The position numbers and the translations under genes were made by a program. This document shows positions 35,712 through 46,642 of a DNA stretch of 64,000 bases, piece by piece. The notes beneath the pieces were generated by a model. It did no database searches. It saw only the letters and a list, made by a program, of their open reading frames with translations, and was not told the DNA's origin. Numbering within the stretch: position 1 is the first letter of the stretch; every line of letters starts with the position of its first letter. Source of the stretch: Pohlia nutans (Eukaryota; Streptophyta; Bryopsida; Bryales; Mniaceae); contig CM040107.1 in NCBI GenBank assembly GCA_022496805.1, positions 10,684,501-10,748,500 on the forward strand, given 5' to 3'.

Positions 35712-36131
35712 CTAGTGAGAGATAAGCTTAGGGTTCTGAGTCAGATGGAAGGAAATGAGCAGGGGTCGAGAGAAATGAGGATGCATGGGCTGGGGTGGAC
35801 CAGAAGCAGGATGAGGCTCTGGTAGATGGTTGGGTTGGTGTGGACCACAAGCAGGATTAGGCTTGGATGGAGACTCGGGCGCAGGCTCGGATACCCAAGG
35901 AGTGCCGAACTTACATATTCTAAACATAGCAACCTTTGCATAGAAGTAGATTCTCAGCTCAAAAGTAAGCACTGTTCGGACGTGCATGACGTGTACATCA
36001 GATGACCATTGCATAAATCTACATGAGATGACGATACATGAGTCTGGGGTCGTTATATTTGAAGCATTATCACCCTTACTGTTTCTGTTGGATTTTGGTG
36101 AGAGGTTTAAGTCTGTCTTTAAATTCATCAC
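35712..36131 (-). other. Proline-rich frame over a short internal repeat
   Basis: A 139-residue frame contains two tandem Pro/His-rich repeats (GP.QP...PEPHPA type) generated by a ~45-bp direct duplication at about 35775-35865. No conserved domain is visible. It may be a chance frame across a repeat. Confidence 0.15.
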
Positions 36132-36179
36132 GACTGGTAATGACTGAACAATTCAGTAATTTGGGATTCTCTACAGTAC

Positions 36180-36405
36180 CACTACACTAAATAGGTAGAT
36201 TAGTGTTAGATAATTATAAGATTTGAAAATATTATAGATTCTTACTCTTGACAGGAAAAATTACCAAAGACATTGATTCCAATACTATTGACAGATTCCC
36301 ATCTTGACCAATATAGAGGGTAAAAAAATTGGTCAACAGTAAAAACTTACAACATGTTTATGTAAATTAGTGTATCTAACACTAATCTACCTATTTAGTG
36401 TAGTG
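36180..36405. mobile_element. MITE, 226 bp, with 33-bp terminal inverted repeats
   Basis: The left end CACTACACTAAATAGG at 36180 continues as a 33-base repeat to 36212, and its exact reverse complement occupies 36373-36405. The interior is AT-rich and non-coding. The ends begin with CACTA, but the flanks (TAC and ATT) give no obvious target duplication. It lies just 3' of the stop of the small basic ORF at 36408-36767. Confidence 0.8.
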
Positions 36406-36407
36406 AT

Positions 36408-36767
36408 TTAAGAGAATGACGGCAAAAAATTGAATAGTACTAATTTTCTTACAATTATGATATTAAGTGACTCCGTTGGTTCGTCGATGACCGCCATTGC
36501 TATCTCAGGGACGATCGAGGGTCCTTGATGCTGATTTGTGTCAAGAAATCGATCTTCTACCGCGCTATTCTCTCCAACAAGTTCAACTACGGCAGCGTAG
36601 TTAAGTGTCCTTCTTGTCCCTTCTAAATCAACGCTTTCAAAGAAAGTTTGCTTCCTTTTTATTCTAGCCCTAAGCAGTTGCCGTCTTGGAGTGAACAACA
36701 ACCCTTGCCTTTTTCTCTTTCTAATTGTCTTTGGAGTCACCACATCTTTCGAAGTCTCCTTCTGCAT
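36408..36767 (-). CDS. Small basic protein, divergent partner of the 37.7-kb MULE (up to 119 aa)
   Basis: An ATG-initiated frame encodes a basic N-terminal half (KTIRKRKRQGLLFTPRRQLLRARIKRKQ) and an acidic/hydrophobic C-terminal half. A candidate donor (ATTGTAAG) near codon 105 may remove the last residues, which otherwise run up to the edge of the MITE. It occupies the same divergent position, about 1 kb upstream of a GCM/MULE gene, as 20362-20691 does. Function unknown; a nuclear, nucleic-acid-binding accessory protein is an inference from composition. Confidence 0.4.
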   Translation of the reverse strand: MQKETSKDVVTPKTIRKRKRQGLLFTPRRQLLRARIKRKQTFFESVDLEGTRRTLNYAAVVELVGENSAVEDRFLDTNQHQGPSIVPEIAMAVIDEPTESLNIIIVRKLVLFNFLPSFS

Positions 36768-37746
36768 TGGACTGACATTCCATACGCTCTTCTCTTCCCT
36801 CCCTTCTCAAAGAACAAGTAAAATCAAAGAGATTGAAAACGTCCTTTATGAAGGCATATGTAGTACTCCATATCAAATTCTTGGCGGCTCATTCTAATCT
36901 TAACCTCCTCAATGTTGGCATGTTCTAAAAATAAATTCTAGATATAATAGGCACTACTTAAGCGAGGAGTTTGTCTGAGCAAGTTGGCAATTTAAAGATA
37001 TAAAGAATGCTCAATAATTGGTCCAATCTGTCCACGATTGAAATCGAACCCCCGCAAAATTAAGATACCTATCGGCTGCCAATAGCTTTTGAAACTTTAA
37101 TTTCATGTCATGTTCATTTCCCATGTTCCACTAAATTCTACTTACTGCCAATTGCTTACCATGCAGATTGACATGGGTATTTAAAACTTATGCCAATCTT
37201 GCTATACCGCCGCCTCAAACTTATTTTCAGTGCCTTTCACACCGCCCGCTCTAATAATAATCATTGCTTGTTTATTGTACTTAAACATGACTTAACCTCA
37301 TTACTCATTCTTTCGAATCCACTACTGATCTTCCGATCTATGAGTCTCATTTTGTCTTCTCGCTCTTTGGGTACATTCACAGTAACACGACCCAACCCTG
37401 CCCACTTATAACGACTCTTGATGAGTGCTTACAAAATAATATCTTCAATTTATGTAGATTTTAGAAAAATTCAAGGACATTTTGCAACATATTTTGAACA
37501 TTTTAGCACATTTTAGTCGTTATTAACGACTAGTTATGATCATATTTTTGTCGTTTTGGAGTACCAATAACTTCCCAAACATCGTCAAACATTAGTGTAT
37601 TGTATATTGACATATATTATATGTAGTTACTAATTTATAGTGCATTATCAATTCATATGATAAGATTATTGCCTAACAATCCGTTAAATTAATCACTGGT
37701 TATAGTTTCCTTGGGTAGTGTTACTGTAAATGTACCCCTTTGTATC

Positions 37747-40035
37747 ATGGCTTTCATTAAGGCTGGTTCAATGCTCGTACATGTTACCTTTCCTGTAGGA
37801 GAAGATGGATATGCCTTGGTCACTGCACTAACCCTCAGTCTTAGATTCCAATTTTGTGAAGATTCCATTCACGTTGAGGAAGAGATTTTTGATTTAGATT
37901 CTGGCAACGTCTTGCACGCCATTGGTCAGTCGTCCTTCACGAACGAGGACGGGAGGTTTTGGTTGCTCAAACCTGGAAAGTATCGAACATACGGTCTTTC
38001 CGATTCCTTATTAGCTGCTTCCACGGAAGTTCCTTCTCCCCCTCAATCGTCAACCGCTAGCATTCAAACTCCTCTTGTCTCTCGTGTTAAAGTAGAACCA
38101 GGACTAGAAACGATATACGAGCTTAGTGACCATTCAGACAATGATGCAAATAGAATCTCTAGAGCAAATGCTACAAGTTTGCCCTCTGCACAAGTCGTTC
38201 CTCTGAGAACGCCTTCCAAGTCTAACCCGTTGGGTTCTACCCAGCCACATAATCCTCCACCTTCTGAAACACTTAGCGTTGTTGAATCCTTAAAGAAACT
38301 TGCCGCTAGGAAGAGATCAAAAAATGTCTTGTCGAAAATTGATTACAACACTATTCAGATCCAACAAGTCGAGTTCTTGCTACCTCATTACAATGGCGAC
38401 ATTATTTATGAGTTTCCCCCTATCGGATTTCATGGGAAGCGAACTGCTGCTAAGCAGCTTTGCGGGATGGATAAACGATACGACGGACATGCCTGGTCTC
38501 GTACAATCACATCCTATATCATGAATGATTTTCATCTAACATTTCGTACCTCTTCCTGTTTTGGGCATCTTCGCTATGACAATGTAGCCTGCAATTTCCT
38601 TTCTAGGGTTCATCGCACTACTTTTGTCAATGAGATAGACTGGGATGGAATTTGTGATAAGCCATTCCCTGTTGGCACAAATCCTCCCCTCGACTCTACA
38701 TTGGTTTGCAGTATTTTTAAGGTACCACCCGCTTGTATTGGTTTCTGCAATGCAAAGATTTACTATGTAGTTGCCAAGGATCATATGACAAGAGCATGTG
38801 TTCATTTGGGATCTCACGATCACCTGGTGAAGGTTGGAGATTACCGTGATTTCATCGAACAAACTAAAAGCGTCATTAGCGATCAAGTGGAGCGAACCCC
38901 AACTGCAACAAACTCGTCTATTGTACTCGAAGCTAGTAAGGAGCTACTTGGTCCACTCCTTTTGGCTAGGGATGGCGAAGAACAAAAGCTGTTGGAGCTC
39001 ACCGATTTGCTCCCTCTCTTTGACAAGTGTAAGCATCTAACTTCTCCAAATGTTCGCAATTCTGTAACTTCTTTTAGGTACTTGCGAAGGTTCGGTGTCA
39101 TGGACAGCATTTGGAGACAAGACTTCGCGGCTCCAGCAATTGGAGCTTCGTTCAAGAAAATTTGTTTCCGGGTCAAGGTTTTGACAACGACAAGGTCTTC
39201 GTCTTCAAAATGTCGGAGGTGGGGCCCGGCAGTGGTGTCGATTTAGTGAAGCGCATGAAAAAGGATGGTGACTAGGAGAATGCTTGGATGATGTTTGATC
39301 ACATCAAACGTGTGAAATCGTAGACGACTATGGCGTGCCATGTGTACGACTCTTCATATTGTCGGGTGATGACAATCGCCCTGTATGATACGCAGTCCGA
39401 GGATGTTGCAGCTCAATGTGTCCTATGGAGAAACCTTAATGCAATTATGGCGCGCCACGGCATCTCCAACACTAATTTCAAGGGATTCGTGGCTGATAGC
39501 GCCCAAGCAAATTGGAATGTTGTCCGCATTGTGTATGGAAGTAGAGATGCAGCTGAGCCTATGCTGAATAGGGAAAGGACTTGCCTTTTCTACTGGGCCC
39601 AATCCATGGAGAAACACACAAAGGCTGACATCCGACAAGATCTCCAGGACCAACATCGACAACTTTGCAAACAATACAAGAATGCCAAGTCCATGGCGGA
39701 GGCCGAAACAAAGTATCTTGCCATTCGGGCGTGGTGGTTGTCTTCAGGTGCTGCCTCCGAAGAAGGCCTTCCTCGACTTGAACTTTGGCTAGCCTTTTGG
39801 CACTTTTGCTACCGCCAATGCGGTGGCTTCATGCAGCTTGTAAATCCTCTAACCACACATTCTTTCTTGTCTTGCCAATTCTTTTTTGCATGCACCATCT
39901 TATTTAGTTCTTTATACTTAAATCTAACTTATTTGAATTTCATTTGTCCATGCCAGGATCTTTTTGCGGATGCCCTTGCAGAGATGCCATCTTGTAACCT
40001 TGCCAAAACCATGTGGAAACAACAATCCACCAGTT
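37747..40035 (+). pseudogene. MULE-type transposase, copy 2: full architecture, broken
   Basis: The start ATG at 37747 begins a frame with the same N-terminal region as the 22390 gene, then GMDKRYDGHAWSRT, FGHLRYDN.AC.FL, PPACIGFC.AKIYYV and ACVHLGSHDH. Here two finger cysteines are changed (LRY for LRC, SIFK for CKVC). The frame shifts near 39150 and continues as VFVFKMSEVGPGSGVDL with TAG at 39273-39275 and 39321-39323. It then enters the MULE domain from 39330: HVYDSSYCRVMTIA (first acidic residue), FKGFVADSAQANW (second) and AIRAWWLSSGAASEEGL..LE.WLAFWHF (likely third). An intron at 39840-39956 and NLAK follow; sequence similarity ends near 40030, where retroelement-like DNA begins. Confidence 0.8.
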
Positions 40036-40172
40036 AGCTAAGCACAAAGAGGACGGAAGACCGCCCGGAGGGAGGCCAACCGTGTGGTGCCAGGCGGCGG
40101 TAGGAGGAGCGGCAGTAGAAGCGGAAGGACCCGGAGGTAGGCCGACCGGGTGAGGCAGGACTTCAACAGGAG

Positions 40173-41057
40173 TTGAGGACGAAGCGAAGGAAGGACCCGG
40201 GAGAAGACGAGGAGGAGAAGGAATCCCTGCAGCCGAAGCTAACCCGGAAGAAGAAGGTGGATCCGGCAGCGGGTTCGCAACCGCATGGGGGAGGTTCCTT
40301 CCAAACGCGACCTCAGGTGGAACCTGTATTGGAGTCCGGACCGGCCGAGGAGACAGGGCCTACTCCAACGCATCCACAGGAGCAGTCGGAAGTAGGTTCC
40401 GGACCAATAGAAGAAGATCCTGCCCCAGTGTGTCCACAGGAGCAGCCGGTGGTGGAGAACAAACTGCAGGAAGGAGGTCTGTCCCAAGTACGACCCCAGT
40501 GCCACTGGGACCGGAAGAGGAAGTTGGTCCTCACGTCCGAGGGGGATGAGTACCCGGACGTTCAGGAGACCCCTCCGAAGAAGAAGGGTGAGGCCCGGAG
40601 GAAGACTACTCCCCTGAACAACCGGAAGAACCGTTCCAAGGAAGCGGGAGACGGCAAGGACGACTGGGAGGAGTCCGTGGACGAGGGAGATGGGGAGCAG
40701 GGACCGGCCGTAAGAGAAGGGCCAGTTCGGGAGGCAAGACCGTCCGGAGGTGTACAAAAAGAGGAGGAGGCCCCACACGCGGTGGAGAACATCCTCGTGA
40801 CGACTCGAGTCGCCCTCGACCTGGTCACGAAAAAGTACACTGTGGTACTCGCTGCACTTCAGGAACTAGGCACCCTCCTCTGGACAGATGACGCGCTGAA
40901 GTACCTGGAGCGGATCTGGAAGCTCCAAAGGAAACTCATCAGGAGCCGAGAGAAAGAGAGCGAGGCGACCGCCCTCGTGCTGGGTCTACAGGAGGAGCTG
41001 CACCGGAAGGCGGACTACATCAAAAAGATGGAGGCTCACGTCCGGAAGAATGAGTAG
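40173..41057 (+). CDS. Proline/glutamate-rich coiled-coil ORF of a retroelement (294 aa)
   Basis: A single open frame encodes a basic start, Gln/Pro/Glu repeats (PQ.QP.VE..., HPQEQSEV, CPQEQPVV), a charged linker, and a C-terminal coiled coil (KYLERIWKLQRKLIRSREK...LQEELHRKADYIKKMEAHV). No enzyme motif is present. It lies between the broken end of the MULE and the LTR-like block, and reading frames of similar composition continue to 41795 (41202-41486, 41490-41795). It probably is a structural or extra ORF of a Ty3-type element. Its relationship to the gag at 43.0 kb is unclear. Confidence 0.4.
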   Translation: MRTKRRKDPGEDEEEKESLQPKLTRKKKVDPAAGSQPHGGGSFQTRPQVEPVLESGPAEETGPTPTHPQEQSEVGSGPIEEDPAPVCPQEQPVVENKLQEGGLSQVRPQCHWDRKRKLVLTSEGDEYPDVQETPPKKKGEARRKTTPLNNRKNRSKEAGDGKDDWEESVDEGDGEQGPAVREGPVREARPSGGVQKEEEAPHAVENILVTTRVALDLVTKKYTVVLAALQELGTLLWTDDALKYLERIWKLQRKLIRSREKESEATALVLGLQEELHRKADYIKKMEAHVRKNE

Positions 41058-41059
41058 CA

Positions 41060-42033
41060 TATCTGGTGGCAGGAGGAGACCATCCGGTGCATAGGGGAGA
41101 CAAGCTGGCAGTGCATCACCTAGATGGTACTGTTGTTTCAACCGGAAGGGGAGATTCTGATAAAGGCCCGATTGTACGATCAGAAGGTGGGCCATTAGGG
41201 ATTGGAGGGAGCAGCCCGGATGAAGAATGTGGACCGGGAGTACTCAGTCAAGGTGGAGGTCTTCCTGGTGGAGTTCCGAGTGTTGGCAGAGCACATGACG
41301 AGGGAGAGTCCCTTTGCCTCGGAACCGGATGACGAAGAGGCCGCCACCCGGGGTAAGAGGGTAGGTTCCGGGGATGGGTTGCAGAGTGTGTTTAATATGT
41401 CTGCAGATGCTCCTCAGGCCGGTGAGATCGACCGGTTGATGAGGATGGGGCGCTCAACGGAGGAGCACACTTCCCGGGCCATTTAGGATGTGGAACCGAT
41501 CCAGATGGTCAGACCCGGAGGGGTGAGCCCAGAGGAGGTCCGGGACCTTTCGGAAGGATTGAAGGGGATGGGTGTCCAACCGGACAGGGCGGAAAGGCAA
41601 GAAGGTGGGCCAGGAGGTCATCCAGACGGGCAACCGGGAGACAGCAGGTGGAACCACAAGTGGAGCAGCCGGCGGAGCACGGAGTGCGAGGAGATCGGCC
41701 GGTGGACTCGATCGTGGTCAACAGCCCGGAAGATGAGGAGAGGCAGCCAACAGAGGACGTGTAGCTGCCCGGGACCACCGGGGGTCCGGAATTAGTGGTC
41801 CGAACTTAGTGGATCCGGCCACTTAGAGTACGACTTTTTGAGTAGGTAGATTAGAAGACTTTTCGGTGTATGGACTTTTAGGGTTTTTATGATAGTGGCG
41901 GCTTAGGATAGGTATTGAACCGTGGAGAAAGCTCCCCGGATTTTCGGATCCGAGGAATGTAGGATATGAGGATTTCCCGGATCCGGGCGTTTTGGGTTGG
42001 CTATCTATCAAGGAATGTTCTTCATTCTTTTGG
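41060..42033 (+). other. Decayed continuation of the retroelement ORF and untranslated stretch
   Basis: GC-rich sequence with the same Arg/Glu/Gly composition as the preceding ORF is split into short frames (41202-41486, 41490-41795), then turns into non-coding sequence that leads into the LTR-like block. No polypurine tract or clear TG start of an LTR could be pinned down. Confidence 0.35.
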
Positions 42034-43022
42034 TCTTTTTGTGTACCATTGTTCCGTGTAAATGAGTAGAAGCGCATATTTCTTTCACAAACTTTGTATC
42101 TGTGTGTGTGTGCATATGTGTATTTGCTTGTGTTATTACCCAGAACAGTGGCGCAACTAGTCCCTTGGTAACCAGATGGATTAGACAGGCTGGGGCGTAG
42201 AGTCAGTTAAGAGACCGGGTAGAAGATTTGGAAGAGTTAGGATCGTTTGAATGTGGAGTTTGCCATGTCCGGTTGCAGGAGATAACCCGGGTTAGTGGCT
42301 GAGTGAGCAACAGGGGGTACTCCGGTTCTCTCAGAACTACTGGACGGGTAGTTCGGTAGAGGTGCTAGCATCCGGGTAGATCTTGCAATTGTAGAGTACG
42401 GGAAAGCTAGAGTAAAACGGGTCGTTAGGAATCCAATCTCTTCCGGACACCCCAGATACTGTCCATTCCGATTAGCAAGTCGTTGTAGTATTTTGGAGAG
42501 AAGGAGGAAACCGGGTTACGTTTGTCTGACCGGCCGTGGGTTTGGGATAAGTCCATAGTTGAAGAGCAATCCGGGAATTACTGGGACTAGAGAGTTGAGT
42601 TTGGAGAAACGGGAAGTGGTGAATCCCTTGTCATGGAAATCAGTAGGGGAGGGTTTGACTTTAAATCCAACATCCTTATAAGTTCAAATGGAGAACCCTG
42701 TGAGAGAAAAAAGGGTTTAAGGGGAAACCGGATTCAGTAATTAGGTTAGACCGGCTGGAATAGGGTTGGTTAACCTTCCAACCCGGACAAAAATCGGATC
42801 TAGCCACAGCCGGATTAGTCAGTAAAGGAGATCCGGTTTTAGTAGGGAAAAAGGGAGTTAATTGGTGACCGGAAGAGAGCAGTCACCAATCTGGGTCAGT
42901 TTCCGGAAACTTCCCACTTCATAGAGTCTACGCGGAACGATAACCCGAAAATCACCTTCACGAGCATTCTTAAGACGAAAAAGTGCGCTCTAACGGAGTA
43001 TCCGGTACTACGTGCTACGACA
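42034..43022 (+). mobile_element. LTR-like block, fullest of three copies
   Basis: The block is homologous to 4672-5659 (reverse) and, at its end, to 31644-31904. Features in order: GTGTACCATTGTTCCGTG, a (TG)n run near 42101-42115, CAGTGGCGCAACTAGTCCC at 42130, and the end CGTGCTACGACA at 43022, which is directly followed by the gag-like frame. Two readings are open. If CA at 43022 is the LTR end, no primer-binding site follows it. If the LTR ends before TGGCGCAACTAG at 42133 (a plausible but unproven primer site), the rest is a ~890-bp leader. The common stop point of three copies favours the first reading. Confidence 0.5.
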
Positions 43023-44970
43023 GAAACCATACAACAAAATGACCCTAATCCTACCAAGGAATTACTACAATTCCTAAAGGACGAAATGACTGACTTTGCT
43101 GCGAAGAATGATGCCACGAATGCAAAACTGGAGATGTTATGCATGCAATACCAAGCTCTCCATGGCACCACCACAAACGAGGCTATCTATGTGACGCCGC
43201 AAGCCTCGGAAGTACCCATGGTACCTCTCAGGTCTACCATGCTACCCTAAGAAAGTCGCACCGCTGCCACCTCACACAGTGGAGGTGACATGGATAGATC
43301 TATCAAGTTTCCCAAGATACCTTACCCGGTGTTTGACGAATTTGGTGACCCTAATTGGCACATACAACGATTCAAACTAATTGCGCGTACCAATGGCATC
43401 CTTATTTCTTCAGATCTACAGAACATCTTTGGGACTACCGTCCAAGGAAACCATATCAATTGGTACATAGATTTGGAGAAAGAACACCCTCATGCTAGTT
43501 GGGAGGATATGGAGCGAAGTTTCCTTCATAAATTCCGTTAACTCAAGACTAGTTCTGAGATACTACGAGCGTTAGGCAGTATTACTCAAGATAGGAATGA
43601 ACCTCTGGACAACTTCTACGATGGATTCAAGCAATTAGCTGATAAACTAAGTCAACATCCAGAAGAGGATTACTTGTGTGAGTGGTTCAGAAAGGGATTA
43701 CTACCATGGATACAACAGGGGACTGTCATTAGGAGTGTAAAGACCCTGCATGACATACTCACCGCTACCAATGACATTAGCAGAGAGTTAGGAGCGTTGA
43801 GCAAAACCCAGGCCCCGCTGTTCCCCTTGTCCACCATACGCGCTGATGCTAGACCAGCACCAGTGCTATGTGCAACAAGTGGAAAGGTTCATAATGGGCG
43901 CTGTTGGTTTGCAACCAGCAATCCTCGCCCTGAAGACAACCGGCGACCAAGAAACACCACGGCAGCCATGTACTCCGAGGAAATTAACGTGGATGCTTTC
44001 CAGCCAGGGGGAAATGATGCCTGCTGGGAGTGTGGATCCTTACATCACAGGAGGAGTCAGTGCCCAATACTGAGGCAACATTGGGCACAGACAAATCCAC
44101 CTACAGATCCGAGCTGACCTTCATCAACTTCCATGGACAATCAAAAAATCCCAGCACCCAACAGAAGGGGTGGAGTGACACTCACAGAAGTCCATGGCAC
44201 TGAGACGAATGTCTCTACCATTAGCACTGCCGCGGTGACCACACGGTCCAAGTCTACCGCGGTAGAGCACATGGTAGAACATCGGAAGCCCTTTCCAACA
44301 AATCATTGGGAAAGACTCCACACGATAAGAACAAACTTACAAAAGGGACTGGAAATCTCATCGGTGGACCCAAAAATACAACAGATACTGGACGAGACGA
44401 ACGTCACTATAACGCTATCCAGGCTGTTGAAGTTAAGTCTTGAATTGCAGCAATACCTGCAACGGGCCACCATGATTGACACTACATCACACCCTGCAGT
44501 CATTGAAGTCAATGCCACCACGCTAGACCCTGATGCCGCGGTGATCCATTTGCAATTAGGAAAACATGAACTAACCAATGTATTGGTAGATGGCGGCTCC
44601 GGCGTCAACGTGATGAGCAATCATTTACGGAAACACTTCGGACTGCCCAATCCAAAAACTGCCAAGTTTATACTCCGGATGGCTAATGATGATCCAGTGA
44701 CTCCTTTGGGAATACTAGCCACGGTAGCCAATACCACCCATGGAGTGTCTACGCCAGCGACTTTTGTTATCATTGATATGCCTGTTAGCAGTAATTTCCC
44801 AGTAATACTTGGACGACCATCGCTCCGAGACATGAACGCTATCCATGACTGGTCACGCAACCAGATTCGCATACACCACCAAGAAAAGACCGTGGTGATC
44901 CCAGTGGATGGATGCATCACCTTTGCAAAAGCCAATCAAATTTGTCACTCGACAGGAACAATTGGGTAAA
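43023..44970 (+). pseudogene. Ty3-type gag and aspartic protease remnant
   Basis: One reading frame runs from 43023 with stops at 43248-43250 (TAA), 43539-43541 (TAA) and 44115-44117 (TGA). It contains a gag capsid-like region (FPKIPYPVFDEFGDPNWHIQRFK, W.DME..FL.KFR, EPLDNFYDGFK.L) and a CX2CX4HX4C zinc knuckle (CWEC...H....C, about 44028-44070). A retropepsin-like domain follows, with VLVDGGSGVNVMS at about 44583, then VILGRPSL. In Ty3 elements reverse transcriptase, RNase H and integrase follow, but here the element sequence ends at about 45172, where a gene-tail copy begins. It is a dead, truncated retrotransposon. Confidence 0.8.
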
Positions 44971-45171
44971 AGGCCTTTCGCAAGAACAAGAAGCTCTGGC
45001 TTTCTATGCAAACCCAGAACTTGTACCATTAGTTGAATTTCATTTGGCCAGTTTGGTCACTGATCCCAAGAAGGTGGACCTTCCGCCACGATTTTCCAAG
45101 GAAGTCCGCGAATCAGTTACCGTCAACACCACTCCATCATCACATGCTCTTCAGAAAGAAGTAGTGAATGA

Positions 45172-45511
45172 ACATCATATTCATTAAAATGAGAGTATAC
45201 TCTGAAAATGAGAGTTTAGATGTGTCACAATATCCATGAATTTGATTTGAATATGCAACACAAATGAAGTGAAATCGTTACTTTGCAAGAGAATTGAGAC
45301 ACTGGCCATTGAAATGTAACGTATTATATGTGTATTTATAGAAATTGCATTGAGCAATAGACAATTAGTGAGGAATTGTTGCTTATCATTACCAGAAGGA
45401 GCTACACTCTAATAGCATTTAGGTACAAGATACACAACTAAACTACGGTTTTGTACATCACTACAGTATACTACTTCTGTATAGTAATCGCAAATACCGT
45501 GCAAAATGTTA
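45172..45511. other. 3' flank of the gene-tail copy, with CATTAAAATGAGAG motif
   Basis: No gene. The segment begins with CATATTCATTAAAATGAGAG followed by a second AAAATGAGAG, a motif found at the ends of related gene-tail copies (32775, 46268, 61275-61300). It continues as AT-rich sequence corresponding to the 3' flank of the copy at 45512-46266. Confidence 0.5.
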
Positions 45512-46266
45512 TCATGAATGCGATCGCGTCTTAAGTTCAGCTACTTCCTTCGACTTAAGTTCAGCTACTGCCTTCAACATCTGAGGACCACGAGTATAGC
45601 CATTATATATCGGACATCGTTGTACCGAGATCTCTCGCCTTTGTTGCGCCAACATCCATTCCTCCCACGCATCTCGAACAAGAGGGGATCTCTTTCTGAA
45701 AAATCTGTCGTGTGACTGAGTCTCTCGAAGACCCTCATTCAATGAAGGGTGTCGAGTACGCAACAGAGCACAAGGAGGCACATCAACACGGGGTAGGGTA
45801 GGTGGAGGCGCGACAGTTGATTGCCCGATAGGTTTCTTAGATTGCCGGTTAGGTTTCGAAGAAGCCCGAGGGCGTGGCAACGGCAGAACCTTCAAAGGGG
45901 AAGATGCGGAACAGGGTGTAGGATTCACAGCCCGAGAGTCAGAACCATTCGTTTTCAACTTGATTTCTCCACCTGCAGACTACATCCAAGTAACAGACGT
46001 ATGAGTATATGAGAATGTCTCATAACAATAAAAGCATGAGATGCAAGAAATAAATGAATATATAACTTCACGCGCACCTCTACCATAATGAGATCCTCCT
46101 TCATCTCAGAATCATCGTAAAGCTTCCTCTGAGGCGGTCCAACAACACTTGATCGGTTATTCGGGGAAGGAGGCATGGCTCGTGCTTTCAAAGGCGAAGG
46201 TGAACTCACAGGTCGTGGTCTTTTACCACCGCTGGGTGGGCCATCTACAATACCATGATTGATTGG
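45512..46266 (-). pseudogene. Tandem duplicate of the H1 gene tail
   Basis: The minus-strand exons encode GGKRPRPVSSPSPLKA...PQRKLYDD...LIMVE (about 46250-46080) and, after an intron, a basic tail with LAQQRREI and LKAVAELKSK.VAELKTRS ending at 45512. They align with the last two exons of H1 (47280-47110 and 47022-46643). The upstream HAD part is absent, so this is a partial duplicate lying immediately 3' of H1. The exons are open, and it might be transcribed as an alternative 3' end of H1. Confidence 0.6.
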
Positions 46267-46642
46267 CTTGAAACATTATATTCAATAAAATGAGAGGATT
46301 CCAGAATAATGAGAGTTCAAAAAGTCAAAAATAAACCCAAATTGAACCACTAACCATTCCGAATATAGGGTTAAACAGTAGAAGATGGATCAGCGAAGAT
46401 CAAATAGAGTACATATAATAGAAGTGTGCAATAAAAGATTGCAGAAGTGACATCTATTTATAGTAAGTATAAAACGAATATACATTTTTTGGGTGTTTAT
46501 ATTGCAGGACGGTAATCAAATCTTGATAATGTCTCATAAAGCTAGGAAAAAGAATGAGCAAAGCGTAAAATCCTATATAAGAACATGAGCTCCACGTATT
46601 TTTATAAGTCTATAGTAATCACAAATAGAATGCCTAGCGGAT

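Noticed and set aside
40239..40778. Minus-strand frame opposite the 294-aa ORF
   Set aside because: It is an antisense shadow of a GC-rich Pro/Glu coding region, with no independent features.
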